Source of the DNA: Candidatus Edwardsbacteria bacterium RifOxyA12_full_54_48
GTDB taxonomy: Bacteria > Edwardsbacteria > AC1 > EtOH8
Direction: 5' to 3'
NCBI GenBank assembly: GCA_001777915.1
Contig: MFFN01000001.1
Coordinates: forward strand, 124,001 to 188,000
DNA: 64,000 bases
The notes below the pieces were generated by a model. The model was not told where the DNA came from, ran no database searches, and saw only the letters and a list, made by a program, of their open reading frames with translations. Shown piece after piece: positions 49,810 to 60,408 of the stretch. The stretch's first letter is position 1, and every line of letters begins with the position of its first letter. The position numbers were made by a program, and so were the translations under genes.

Positions 49810-50847
49810 ATGCCCAGCGATTACGGATATATCAACGCCAGGCTTAAAGGGCAGCACAGCAGACTATTGAAACCGGGGGCCTACGAGGAGCTGCTGGGCC
49901 TGCCCGATTTCAACGCTTTTGCCAAGTGGCTGGCCACCAGCCCCTATTCCAAGGAGTGGCAGGAGGCCCAAACCCGGTTTGCCGGGCTGGCGGCGGCCGA
50001 GGAGGCCCTGGCTGCCAACTTCAATTCCTCGACCCGGCTGATGCGGAAGATCTCCGATGGAGGCCCCAATAAACTGATAGGCATCATCCTCCGGAGATGG
50101 GACCTGGAAAATGTCAAGGCTGTTGTCCGGGGCATTCATAACCACTGGGATAGCGATGAAATTTTTCGGGCGGTGCTGCCGGCCGGGAACCTGGATAAGG
50201 TGAAATTGAAAGAGCTCTGCCGGAAGGCCGATCTTCGGGAGCTGGCCGACACCCTGGCCACCTGGGGCGAGGAGCTGGCCGGGCCCCTCACCAGGGCCCT
50301 GCCGGAATACCAGAAAGAGCATCAACTGACCGGGCTGGAGCTGGCCCTGGACCAGTTCTTCTTCAGCCAGGCTTTGAAGGGTCTGGCCGGCCTGGATTAC
50401 AACAAAAGTCTGGTCCGTGAACTTCTGCGCCGGGAGATCGATCTGTTGAATGCCAAGGCGCTGCGGCGGCTGATGGCCCGGGAGGGGATCGATCTGCCGG
50501 AGGCGGTCAGGAATTATCTGCCGGGCGGCAAGCTGCTGACACTGGAAAAATACGCCGCCCTGCTGGATCCCAAGGAATCCCAAAGGGCCCTGCGCTCCAT
50601 CCGGGGAACTTCCCTGCACCGGCTGTTGACGGCCGACGATAGCCAGGGAGGCCGGGAGGAGAAGCTGGACAGGGAGGAATGGCGCCAAAAGGCCCTGGCC
50701 TACCGGGGGGATCCGCTGGGGATCGATGTGGCGGTGGGCTTTTTGTGGCAGAAGTATTTCGAAGTGGTCAATTTGAAACTTATCGCCCGGGGAAAGCATT
50801 TCGGGATTCCCGCCGAGGATATCAGACATCAGCTGTTGACGGCCTAG
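49810..50847 (+). CDS. ntpC: V-type ATPase subunit C/d
   Basis: 345 residues, nearly all helical, with YGYINARLKGQHSRLLKPGAYEELLGL at the start, LIGIILRRWDLENVKAVVRGI in the middle, and NLKLIARGKHFGIPAEDIR near the end. This is the AC39-like subunit C/d that joins the rotor stalk to the proteolipid ring. It starts 4 bases after the subunit E stop. In most bacterial V-ATPase operons subunit F comes next; here four membrane genes intervene. Confidence 0.9.
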   Translation: MPSDYGYINARLKGQHSRLLKPGAYEELLGLPDFNAFAKWLATSPYSKEWQEAQTRFAGLAAAEEALAANFNSSTRLMRKISDGGPNKLIGIILRRWDLENVKAVVRGIHNHWDSDEIFRAVLPAGNLDKVKLKELCRKADLRELADTLATWGEELAGPLTRALPEYQKEHQLTGLELALDQFFFSQALKGLAGLDYNKSLVRELLRREIDLLNAKALRRLMAREGIDLPEAVRNYLPGGKLLTLEKYAALLDPKESQRALRSIRGTSLHRLLTADDSQGGREEKLDREEWRQKALAYRGDPLGIDVAVGFLWQKYFEVVNLKLIARGKHFGIPAEDIRHQLLTA

Positions 50848-50894
50848 ATATCTCCGGACCAGATATAAAACGGAAACACAAAGATAGGTGTCCT

Positions 50895-52067
50895 ATGAAA
50901 AAGTTATTCATGGTTCTGACGCTGGCCTGTCTGCTGTCCCCGGCCCGGGCCCTGGAGCCGCCGGTGGATGTCAAGGCGGTGGATACTCCCAACGACGAGG
51001 GGAGTTCCATCACCGTAAGCTGGGGAAGGTCGCCCCAGGATCAGGGGGATGCCACCGTCTTCAAGGGCTACCAGATCCTGCGGGCGGAGAATGACAAAGG
51101 ACCCTTTACTGAGGCCGGCTTCGTCATCTGTGGCAAGAACGATTTCCGCGACAATGTCGAGAACCATAAAAGCTATTATTACCAGGTCCGGGCGGTCGCC
51201 TTCCCGGATTCTTCGGATGCGGTCTTGACCGGCCCGGTCGCCGCCACCGCCCAGTGGTTCGACAGCAGCCGGACCAACGTGCTGATACTGACCATCATCC
51301 TCTGTTTCCTGATCATCTGGTATATCGAGCGGGCCAAGAAGGGCGAGGAACTGTTCATCCGCAAGATCCAGGGGCTGGATGCCATCGACGAGGCGGTGGG
51401 CCGTTCCACCGAGCTGGGCAAACCCATCATGTTCTCCTTCGGCCTGGGCGAGATCAAGGACATCGTGACGGTGGCCGCCCTGGCCATCCTGCGCCAGGTG
51501 GCGGTGCGCTGCGCCCAGCACGGCACCGAACTGCTGGTCCCCAACTGGGACCCGCTGGTGATGGCCGCCGCCCAGGAGACCGTGCAGCAGGCCTATTCCG
51601 AGCCGGGCCGGCCCGACCTCTACAAGGAGGGCAACGTCAGCTTTCTGACCTCCGACCAGTTCGGCTACGCCGCCGGGGTGGACGGGATGATGCTCCGGCA
51701 GAAGCCGGGGGCGGTGTTCTTCATGGGCTATTTCTACGCCGAGGCCCTGCTGATGTCCGAGACCGGCCATTCCATCGGGGCCATCCAGATAGCCGGCACC
51801 ACCGCCATCACCCAGCTGCCGTTCTTCATCGCCTCCTGCGATTACACCCTGATCGGCGAGGAGATGCTGGCGGCCTCCTGCTATCTGAAGAAGGATCCCC
51901 AGCTGCTGGGCAGCCTCAAGGGGGAGGATTTCGTCAAGGCCTTTCTGATAATCGGCTTTGCCCTGATGGCTCTCTGGGGCACGGCGGGATATATTTTGAA
52001 CAATGCGGGAAACCCCTGGATGATGAACGTCTTCCAGGCCGTCAAGAACTGGTTCATAACCGGTTAG
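50895..52067 (+). CDS. Membrane protein with FN3-like domain, first gene of an inserted module (DUF6754-like)
   Basis: 390 residues. Signal peptide (MKKLFMVLTLACLLSPARA), a fibronectin type III-like domain (about 20-115: PPVDVKAVDTPNDEGSSITVSWGRSPQDQG, YQILRAEND, YYYQVRAVA), a transmembrane helix (NVLILTIILCFLIIWYI), a ~200-residue soluble region (EELFIRKIQGLDAIDEAVGRSTELGKPIMFSFGLGEIKD ... AIQIAGTTAITQLPFFIASCDYTLIGEEMLAASCYL) and a C-terminal helix (LIIGFALMALWGTAGYIL). The soluble part resembles what I recall as DUF6754; the function is unknown. The start has TAGGTG upstream. It is 47 bases after subunit C. Confidence 0.75.
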   Translation: MKKLFMVLTLACLLSPARALEPPVDVKAVDTPNDEGSSITVSWGRSPQDQGDATVFKGYQILRAENDKGPFTEAGFVICGKNDFRDNVENHKSYYYQVRAVAFPDSSDAVLTGPVAATAQWFDSSRTNVLILTIILCFLIIWYIERAKKGEELFIRKIQGLDAIDEAVGRSTELGKPIMFSFGLGEIKDIVTVAALAILRQVAVRCAQHGTELLVPNWDPLVMAAAQETVQQAYSEPGRPDLYKEGNVSFLTSDQFGYAAGVDGMMLRQKPGAVFFMGYFYAEALLMSETGHSIGAIQIAGTTAITQLPFFIASCDYTLIGEEMLAASCYLKKDPQLLGSLKGEDFVKAFLIIGFALMALWGTAGYILNNAGNPWMMNVFQAVKNWFITG

Positions 52068-52089
52068 ATTCCGGCAGAGGAGATACAAA

Positions 52090-52722
52090 ATGAAAAAAGA
52101 GATACCCTTGGCCATAACCTTCATCACCGGGCTGATAATCATCGTGACCTTCTTCATCCCCCACCAGCCGCTGGGGACCATGCAGCAGAGGCTGTTGTTG
52201 TGGTATTCCATCGTGCTGGGCTTCACCATGCTGCTGGGAATGGACAGCCTGCTGCGCAGCAACCTCCGGAAGATCGCCAAGCGTTCGCCGGGCTGGCCCT
52301 TCGCCCTGGTGCTGATCATCGGTTTTTTGGGGACCCTGATCGCCGGCATCTACACCTGGGCCACCAGCGAATCCCTGCTGAGCCTGGGCTCGTCATTCAT
52401 GTATGTCTACACCTATTTCATCATTCCCCTGCAGGCCACCATGTTCTCACTGCTGGCCTTCTTCATCGCCTCGGCCGCCTACCGGGCCTTCCGGGCCAGG
52501 ACCCTGGAGGCCACCCTGCTGCTGATAACCGCCGCCATCGTGATGCTGGGCCGGGTGCCCATCGGAGCCGAGATCTGGGACAAATTTCCGCTGATCCAGG
52601 ACTGGATCATGGAGGTCCCCCAGATGGCCGCCAAGCGGGGCATCGTCATGGGGGTGGCCCTGGGTACCATAGCCATGTCACTCCGGGTGATCCTGGGGCT
52701 GGAAAGAACCTACCTTACATAA
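52090..52722 (+). CDS. Polytopic membrane protein of the inserted module
   Basis: 210 residues with about six hydrophobic helices: IPLAITFITGLIIIVTFFIP, LLWYSIVLGFTMLLGM, FALVLIIGFLGTLIAGIYTW, SFMYVYTYFIIPLQATMFSLLAFFIA, TLLLITAAIVMLGRV, IVMGVALGTIAMSLRVIL. No known catalytic motif. GAGGAG precedes ATG 52090. It is found between two single-pass proteins with similar soluble domains and may be their membrane core. Confidence 0.72.
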   Translation: MKKEIPLAITFITGLIIIVTFFIPHQPLGTMQQRLLLWYSIVLGFTMLLGMDSLLRSNLRKIAKRSPGWPFALVLIIGFLGTLIAGIYTWATSESLLSLGSSFMYVYTYFIIPLQATMFSLLAFFIASAAYRAFRARTLEATLLLITAAIVMLGRVPIGAEIWDKFPLIQDWIMEVPQMAAKRGIVMGVALGTIAMSLRVILGLERTYLT

Positions 52723-52748
52723 ATTAAGGTGATAAAGGAGATGGTGAA

Positions 52749-53573
52749 ATGAAATTCTTTGAAAACATAGCCAACATAGACAGCCGGATCATCTACCTGC
52801 TGTTGTTCATCGTAGTGCTGATCCCGGTGGCCTTCAAGCTGGTCCTGCCGGTAAGGGTTTCCGAGCCGGTCCAGGCGGCCTACGATTCCATCGAAAAACT
52901 GCCGGAGGGGTCGGTGATCCTTTTCTCGGTGGATTACGATGCCTCCTCGGCGCCCGAGATCCAGCCGATGCTGCTGGCCACCTTGCGGCACGCCTTCAGC
53001 AAAAAGCACAAAGTAGTTCTGCTGGGGCAGTGGGCCCTGGGCCTGCCGTTCGGCGAGATCGGCCTCAACGAGATCGCCCCCCAGTTCGACGCCAAATACG
53101 GGGTGGATTACGTCAACCTGGGCTACCGCCCCGGATACCGGGCCCAGATGGTGGGGATGGGGCGGGATATCCGCGACTTCTTCGCCAGCGATTACAAAGG
53201 CACTCCGGTCGACTCCATTCCCCTGATGCATGGCATTCACAACTACAACGACATAGACCTGCTGGTGGGCCTGGAGGCCGGTCAGGCCGGGGATGAGTGG
53301 ATCCAGTTCGCCGGCGCCCGCTACGGGATCAACATCATCATCGGGGCCACCGGGGTCATCGCCCCGGACATGTTCCACTATCTGCAGGCCAAACAGATCA
53401 AGGGCCTGGTGGGCGGCCTGCAGGGGGCGGCCGAATACGAGACCCTGGTCAAGCATGCCGGGACCGGCATCGCCGGGATGGTGGCCCAGTCTTACGCCCA
53501 TCTGCTGCTGTTGGGGTTCATCCTGATAGGCAATGTGGGCTATTTCGTGATCAGAAGGAGGAAACAAGCATGA
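52749..53573 (+). CDS. Bitopic membrane protein of the inserted module, remote relative of the first gene
   Basis: 274 residues: an N-terminal helix (IIYLLLFIVVLIPVAFKLVL), a ~200-residue soluble alpha/beta region (VILFSVDYDASSAPEIQPMLLATLRHAF, DLLVGLEAG, YGINIIIGATGVIAPDMFHYLQAKQIKGLVGGLQGAAEYETL) and a C-terminal helix (LLLLGFILIGNVGYFVI). The last soluble block aligns by eye with the block of the protein at 50895 (G-x-I-x-I-x-G-T-x-x-I ... G), and both are followed by a similar helix. GATAAAGGAG precedes the ATG. Function unknown. Confidence 0.72.
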   Translation: MKFFENIANIDSRIIYLLLFIVVLIPVAFKLVLPVRVSEPVQAAYDSIEKLPEGSVILFSVDYDASSAPEIQPMLLATLRHAFSKKHKVVLLGQWALGLPFGEIGLNEIAPQFDAKYGVDYVNLGYRPGYRAQMVGMGRDIRDFFASDYKGTPVDSIPLMHGIHNYNDIDLLVGLEAGQAGDEWIQFAGARYGINIIIGATGVIAPDMFHYLQAKQIKGLVGGLQGAAEYETLVKHAGTGIAGMVAQSYAHLLLLGFILIGNVGYFVIRRRKQA

Positions 53574-54181
53574 TGCAGATAATCGGGACCTGGATAGCGG
53601 CCGGGCTGACCCTGGCCATATTTTCATTCCTCTATAAGGACAACCCCTTCTACAAATTCGCCGAGCACCTCTATGTGGGGGTCTCGGCCGCCTATGCCAT
53701 ACTGTATGTCTTCTATTTTGACGTCAAGCCGCTGCTGATCGAGAAGTTCATCTCCGAGCAGGGGGCCGAGCGCTGGATCATACTGATCCCGGCGGCCTTC
53801 GGCCTGATCATGCTGGCCCGCTGGATACCCAAGATCTCCTGGCTGTCCCGCTGGTCCATCGCCCTGACGGTGGGGATCGCCGCCGGGCTGGGCATCACCG
53901 GACAGATCCAGGGGATCCTACTGCCCCAGATCCGGGGCACACTGGTTTCGCTGACCACCGTAAACAACGCCATAATGGTGATCGGGGTGATCGCCACCCT
54001 GATCTATTTCTATTTTTCCATTGCCCACCAGGGCGTCGTCAAACACGGAGCCAGGCTGGGAATGGTCTTTATCATGGTGGCCTTCGGGGCCAGCTTCGGA
54101 TACACCGTCATGGCCCGCATCTCGCTGCTGATCGGTCGACTGCATTTCCTGGTGTACGAGTGGCTCCATCTTGTTAAATGA
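53570..54181 (+). CDS. Polytopic membrane protein of the inserted module
   Basis: 203 residues from ATG 53570 (AAGGAGG upstream), overlapping the previous stop. About six helices: MQIIGTWIAAGLTLAIFSFL, AEHLYVGVSAAYAILYVFYF, WIILIPAAFGLIMLA, WSIALTVGIAAGLGITG, NAIMVIGVIATLIYFYF, LGMVFIMVAFGASFGYTVM. A conserved-looking loop KDNPFYKFAEHLYVG follows helix 1. It is the last of four membrane genes set between ATPase subunits C and F. Confidence 0.72.
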   Translation: MMQIIGTWIAAGLTLAIFSFLYKDNPFYKFAEHLYVGVSAAYAILYVFYFDVKPLLIEKFISEQGAERWIILIPAAFGLIMLARWIPKISWLSRWSIALTVGIAAGLGITGQIQGILLPQIRGTLVSLTTVNNAIMVIGVIATLIYFYFSIAHQGVVKHGARLGMVFIMVAFGASFGYTVMARISLLIGRLHFLVYEWLHLVK

Positions 54182-54219
54182 GCCGCCGGGGGCCTTGAAA
54201 TTTTAAGGGGGATGGAATT

Positions 54220-54522
54220 ATGGAAGACCTGACCGGAATAAAAGGGGTGCTGGGCTTTGCGGTCTACGTCAGCGACAGCCAGGTGTCCGGCTCGGCCAAG
54301 GGGAAGCTGGGCGACAAGGCCTCGGACATAGAACAGTTCTGGGTCAACGCCGCTTCGGTGATATCAAACAATCTGAACCTGGGGGAGGTCAAAGAAGTGG
54401 CGGTCGGCGGGAAGGACCGCCAGGTGCTGATGGTGATGTCCCCCGACAAGACCGTCCTGTGCGAACTGGATCCCAAGGCCAACTGGAAGAGCATCTCCGC
54501 CGAAGTAAGGAGGAAGATGTGA
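54220..54522 (+). CDS. Small roadblock-like protein in the ATPase operon
   Basis: 100 residues: IKGVLGFAVYVSDSQVSGSAKGKLGDK, FWVNAASVISNNLNLGEVKEVAVGGKDRQVLMVMSPDKTVLCELDPK. The strand-helix-strand pattern and G-V-L-G-F / V-L-M-V-M-S blocks resemble a roadblock/LC7 fold, though the match is weaker than at 46145. AAGGGGGATGG precedes the ATG. The stop overlaps the next gene (TGATG). Confidence 0.55.
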   Translation: MEDLTGIKGVLGFAVYVSDSQVSGSAKGKLGDKASDIEQFWVNAASVISNNLNLGEVKEVAVGGKDRQVLMVMSPDKTVLCELDPKANWKSISAEVRRKM

Positions 54523-55073
54523 TGTCTTTACAAGACGCTTTAAAGACCAAGCTGGCCGGGCAGAAGGCGGCCTTCGTGATAGATGGATCAGGCAAGTGTC
54601 AGCAGCAGGGAGGGGATGAATCGGCCATCCTGCAGAGCACCCAGTTCGCCAAGCAGATATACGACATCGTCGGACTGTCTTCGCTGGACACCCTGTGGGT
54701 CAGCGCCGGGAACGGAACCTTTGTCACTAAAACAACCTCCCAGGGGCAGGCCGGGCTGATACTGGACCAGAATCCGGACATACCATCGGCCCTAAGTTTC
54801 ATAGACAAAGCCCTGTCCTCATCGACCGACGGGCCGGCCGCCGGGACCGGGGATGTGATGGGAAAGGTGCGGAAGATAGCCGCCGAATACCTGACCGACT
54901 TCGCCGACACCGCCCTGATGATCCAGATCAAGCAGGCCGGGCTGGAGGAGAAGAACCCCCGGCCGGACCAGCTGGAGAAGCTGGCCGCCGGGCTGGAGAA
55001 GGCGGCCCTGATGATCACCGGGCCGGAGAAGGCCAGGGAGATGGCCGAACAGATAAGGAAGGCGATAAAATAA
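54522..55073 (+). CDS. Roadblock-like protein with helical C-terminal domain
   Basis: 183 residues from ATG 54522 (AAGGAGG upstream). N-terminal part (KAAFVIDGSGKCQQQGGDESAILQSTQFAKQIYDIVGLSSLDTLWVSAGNGTFVTKTTSQGQAGLILDQN) has the strand order of a roadblock domain. After a serine-rich linker comes a helical domain (DVMGKVRKIAAEYLTDFADTALMIQIKQAGL ... AREMAEQIRKAIK). Unknown function. It sits directly upstream of subunit F (3 bases). Confidence 0.6.
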   Translation: MSLQDALKTKLAGQKAAFVIDGSGKCQQQGGDESAILQSTQFAKQIYDIVGLSSLDTLWVSAGNGTFVTKTTSQGQAGLILDQNPDIPSALSFIDKALSSSTDGPAAGTGDVMGKVRKIAAEYLTDFADTALMIQIKQAGLEEKNPRPDQLEKLAAGLEKAALMITGPEKAREMAEQIRKAIK

Positions 55074-55076
55074 GCG

Positions 55077-55400
55077 ATGGAAAGATTGGCCGTAATAACC
55101 GATCCCTGCACCGCCACCGGATTCCGGATGGCTGGCATAGAGACCCATGAGGTGGCCGACATCCACCAGATGCGCAGCAAGGTGCTGGAGCTGATGAAGA
55201 GCGACAGCTACGGCATGATAGCGGTCAACGAGGACCTGGGCGGGGACCTGGGGGATGACATCAACCGCCTGATCAAGGGCCGGGCCCTGCCGGTGATCCT
55301 GCCGTTCCCGGTTCCCCAGGGCGGGGTGGTGGAGTCGGGCGAGGCTTATCTTTCCAAATTAGTCAAGCAGGCCATAGGGTTCTACGTCAAGTTGAAATGA
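55077..55400 (+). CDS. ntpF: V-type ATPase subunit F
   Basis: 107 residues: RLAVITDPCTATGFRMAGIETHEVAD, SDSYGMIAVNEDLGG, LPVILPFPVPQGG and a C-terminal helix AYLSKLVKQAIGFYVKLK. It is the central-shaft subunit F, which has a CheY-like fold and moves with the rotor. Usual length for the family. It is separated from subunit A by a 151-base gap with hairpins. Confidence 0.9.
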   Translation: MERLAVITDPCTATGFRMAGIETHEVADIHQMRSKVLELMKSDSYGMIAVNEDLGGDLGDDINRLIKGRALPVILPFPVPQGGVVESGEAYLSKLVKQAIGFYVKLK

Positions 55401-55440
55401 ACTTTGAGATGCAGACGGATTCAAACAGATTTGCACACTC

Positions 55441-55500
55441 TTAACCCAGCCCTTAAGGACTGGGTTAAGGATGGTGGCGTGTGGCAATGTAGGCCACGCA
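55441..55500. repeat. Two hairpins in the ntpF-ntpA gap
   Basis: TTAACCCAG with CTGGGTTAA (55441-55468), then GCGTGTGGC with GCCACGC (55478-55500). No T-run follows. They may tune expression between the upper and lower parts of the ATPase operon, or be dispersed repeats. A weak TATAAAT-like stretch lies near 55530. Confidence 0.5.
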
Positions 55501-55551
55501 TGCCCTTACGAACGCAATAACTATCTTATATAAATCGTTCCAGGAGTTTTT

Positions 55552-57294
<1,743 letters not shown>

Positions 57295-57310
57295 CCGACT
57301 TCCCATCAGA

Positions 57311-57402
57311 TGTCACCCTGAGAGGGCAATTTCGCTTGGCAGGGTGAACGGGTGACACTGTCATCCTTCAGCCTGTGGCGCACCGCAGGAATCTCAGGAT
57401 GA
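57311..57402. repeat. Two palindromic repeats after ntpA
   Basis: TGTCACCC ... GGGTGACA (57311-57357) and TCATCCT ... AGGATGA (57361-57402), in the 144 bases between ntpA and the DHH gene. They contain no reading frame. Confidence 0.65.
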
Positions 57403-57438
57403 TAGATAGTAGAATAAACATAACAGTATAGGTGAATT

Positions 57439-58353
57439 ATGCGTCTAGTAACCAGAGCGGATTTCGATGGATTGATCTGCGGCGTCCTGTTGAAGGAGGC
57501 CGGCATCATCGACAATATTTTGTTCGTCCACCCCAAGGACGTCCAGGACGGCAAGGTCGAGGTCACGGCCGACGACGTGCTGGCCAACGTGCCCTATGCC
57601 AAGGGCTGCGGGATGTGGTTCGACCATCACATGTCCGAGCTGGAGCGCAAGGCCTTCCCGGCCGATTACAAGGGCTGGTCCAGCCCGGAGAAGAGCTGCG
57701 CTCGGGTGATCTACAAGCATTACGGCGGGTCCGACAAGTTCCCCCGCTTCACCGAGATGATGACCGCGGTGGACAAGTCCGACTCCGGCGACCTAAGCAT
57801 CGAGGAGGTGGCCGAGCCCCGGGGCTGGCTGCTGCTGGCGGTGGTGATGGACCCCCGCACCGGCCTGGGCCGCTACAGCGACTACCGGATCAGCAACCTG
57901 CAGCTGATGCAGGACCTGATGGAATCCTGCCGGACCATGAGCATCGAGGAGATCCTGGAGCAGCCGGACGTCAAGGAGCGGGTCAAGCGCTATCGCGAAT
58001 CGGAGTGGATGTACAAAGAGATGATCAAGGGCCATTCCAGGGTGGAGGACAAGGTGCTGGTGGTGGACCTGCGCAATATCGAGGAGATCCCCAGCGGCAA
58101 CCGGTTCGTGGAATACGGCATGTTCCCCAATATCAATATCTCCATCCGGGTGATGTGGGGCCTCAAGAAGCAGAACGTGGTGTTCGCGGTGGGGCACAGC
58201 ATCATCAACCGGACCTCCCAGACCAAGGTGGGCTCGCTGATGCTGAAGTACGGCGGCGGCGGGCATGACAAGGTGGGGACCTGCCAGGTGCCGGCCGAGA
58301 AGGCCGAGGAGGTGCTGAAGGAACTAGTGGAGCAGATCAAGGCGGACGGGTAA
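57439..58353 (+). CDS. DHH-family phosphoesterase in the ATPase operon
   Basis: 304 residues. RADFDGLICGVLL (motif I, D-x-D), MWFDHHMSELE (DHH motif), DKSDSGD-type motif, LAVVMDPRTGLG, and a C-terminal DHHA1-like region ending MLKYGGGGHDKVGTCQVP (GGGH). All manganese ligands are present. Relatives cleave pyrophosphate, oligonucleotides (NrnA) or c-di-AMP. Members of this group have been annotated as exopolyphosphatase-like. Lying between subunits A and B it is unusual. The substrate is unknown. Confidence 0.88.
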   Translation: MRLVTRADFDGLICGVLLKEAGIIDNILFVHPKDVQDGKVEVTADDVLANVPYAKGCGMWFDHHMSELERKAFPADYKGWSSPEKSCARVIYKHYGGSDKFPRFTEMMTAVDKSDSGDLSIEEVAEPRGWLLLAVVMDPRTGLGRYSDYRISNLQLMQDLMESCRTMSIEEILEQPDVKERVKRYRESEWMYKEMIKGHSRVEDKVLVVDLRNIEEIPSGNRFVEYGMFPNINISIRVMWGLKKQNVVFAVGHSIINRTSQTKVGSLMLKYGGGGHDKVGTCQVPAEKAEEVLKELVEQIKADG

Positions 58354-58371
58354 ATGATAGGCGGGGTTGTT

Positions 58372-58797
58372 ATGAATGAAAATCCAGAAATACAAACAGC
58401 GTTAGATAACGAGCATTTGCGGCTTTTGGCGATAGGTTATAAAATATCTGCAGGTGTAATCATTCTGTACTCTTTATTTGGTTTGATGTATATGTTTATG
58501 GGAATTTTCATTGGTATTATTGATAAACATAGACAAACGTCCCAGCCACCAATAGAGTGGTTTTTAGCAATATTTGGTTTTGGTATCTTTGCTGTTTCAG
58601 CCATTTTCGTCGTATTGAATTTTATGGCGGCAAAAAGGCTTGAACAGCGCCGTTCAAAAACATTCTGCACGGTTATCGCTGCGCTAAATTGCATTGGGAT
58701 CCCATACCACACTATACTGGGTGTTTTTACCTTGGTCATATTGACCAGGAAATCAATTATAAAATTATTTGAAACAAACGGGGGTGCGATAGGTTGA
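58372..58797 (+). CDS. AT-rich four-helix membrane protein of a widespread unnamed family
   Basis: About 141 residues from ATG 58372 (58354 is an alternative). DNEHLRLLAIGYKISAGVIILYSLFGLMYMFMGIFIGI is followed by FLAIFGFGIFAVSAIFVVLNFMAAKRLEQRRSKTFCTVIAALNCIGIPYHTILGVFTLVILTRKSIIKLF. The D-x-E-H-L-R-L-L start, the R-R-x-x-T-F-C middle and the G-x-x-L-G-V-F-T end are typical of a small membrane protein family found across bacteria with no known function. It is strongly AT-rich, unlike the ATPase genes around it, and is inserted between the DHH gene and subunit B. Confidence 0.72.
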   Translation: MNENPEIQTALDNEHLRLLAIGYKISAGVIILYSLFGLMYMFMGIFIGIIDKHRQTSQPPIEWFLAIFGFGIFAVSAIFVVLNFMAAKRLEQRRSKTFCTVIAALNCIGIPYHTILGVFTLVILTRKSIIKLFETNGGAIG

Positions 58798-58827
58798 TTT
58801 ATCCGCCGTCGCTTTAGCGCAGGTGGG

Positions 58828-58875
58828 AACCTCCCCTTAATCCCCTCCTTGTTCAAGGAGGGGACGAGGGGTGGT
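58828..58875. repeat. Long palindromic intergenic repeat
   Basis: AACCTCCCC, TCCCCTCCTT, loop GTTC, AAGGAGGGGA, GGGGTGGT: two nested inverted blocks, nearly the same as 14927-14975. It lies between the AT-rich membrane gene and subunit B. Confidence 0.75.
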
Positions 58876-58934
58876 CTAAAAGAAAAGATAAAAATAAATA
58901 AATTCATTTTGATATATTAAATTACGAGGCATTC

Positions 58935-60347
<1,413 letters not shown>

Positions 60348-60370
60348 CTTCGAACAGTTTGAATGGATCA

Positions 60371-60395
60371 AATCGTTGAAACGTTTCAAACGATT
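60371..60395. repeat. Small AT-rich palindrome after ntpB
   Basis: AATCGTT, GAAACGTTTC, AACGATT with one bulged A: an almost complete palindrome 24 bases after the ntpB stop and just before the next gene. It could be an operator-like site or a weak attenuator. Confidence 0.4.
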
Positions 60396-60408
60396 GCAGG
60401 GAGTGGTA

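Noticed and set aside
55441-55500. Hairpins between ntpF and ntpA as a rho-independent terminator
   Set aside because: No T-run follows either stem, so termination there is not supported; kept as hairpin repeats only.
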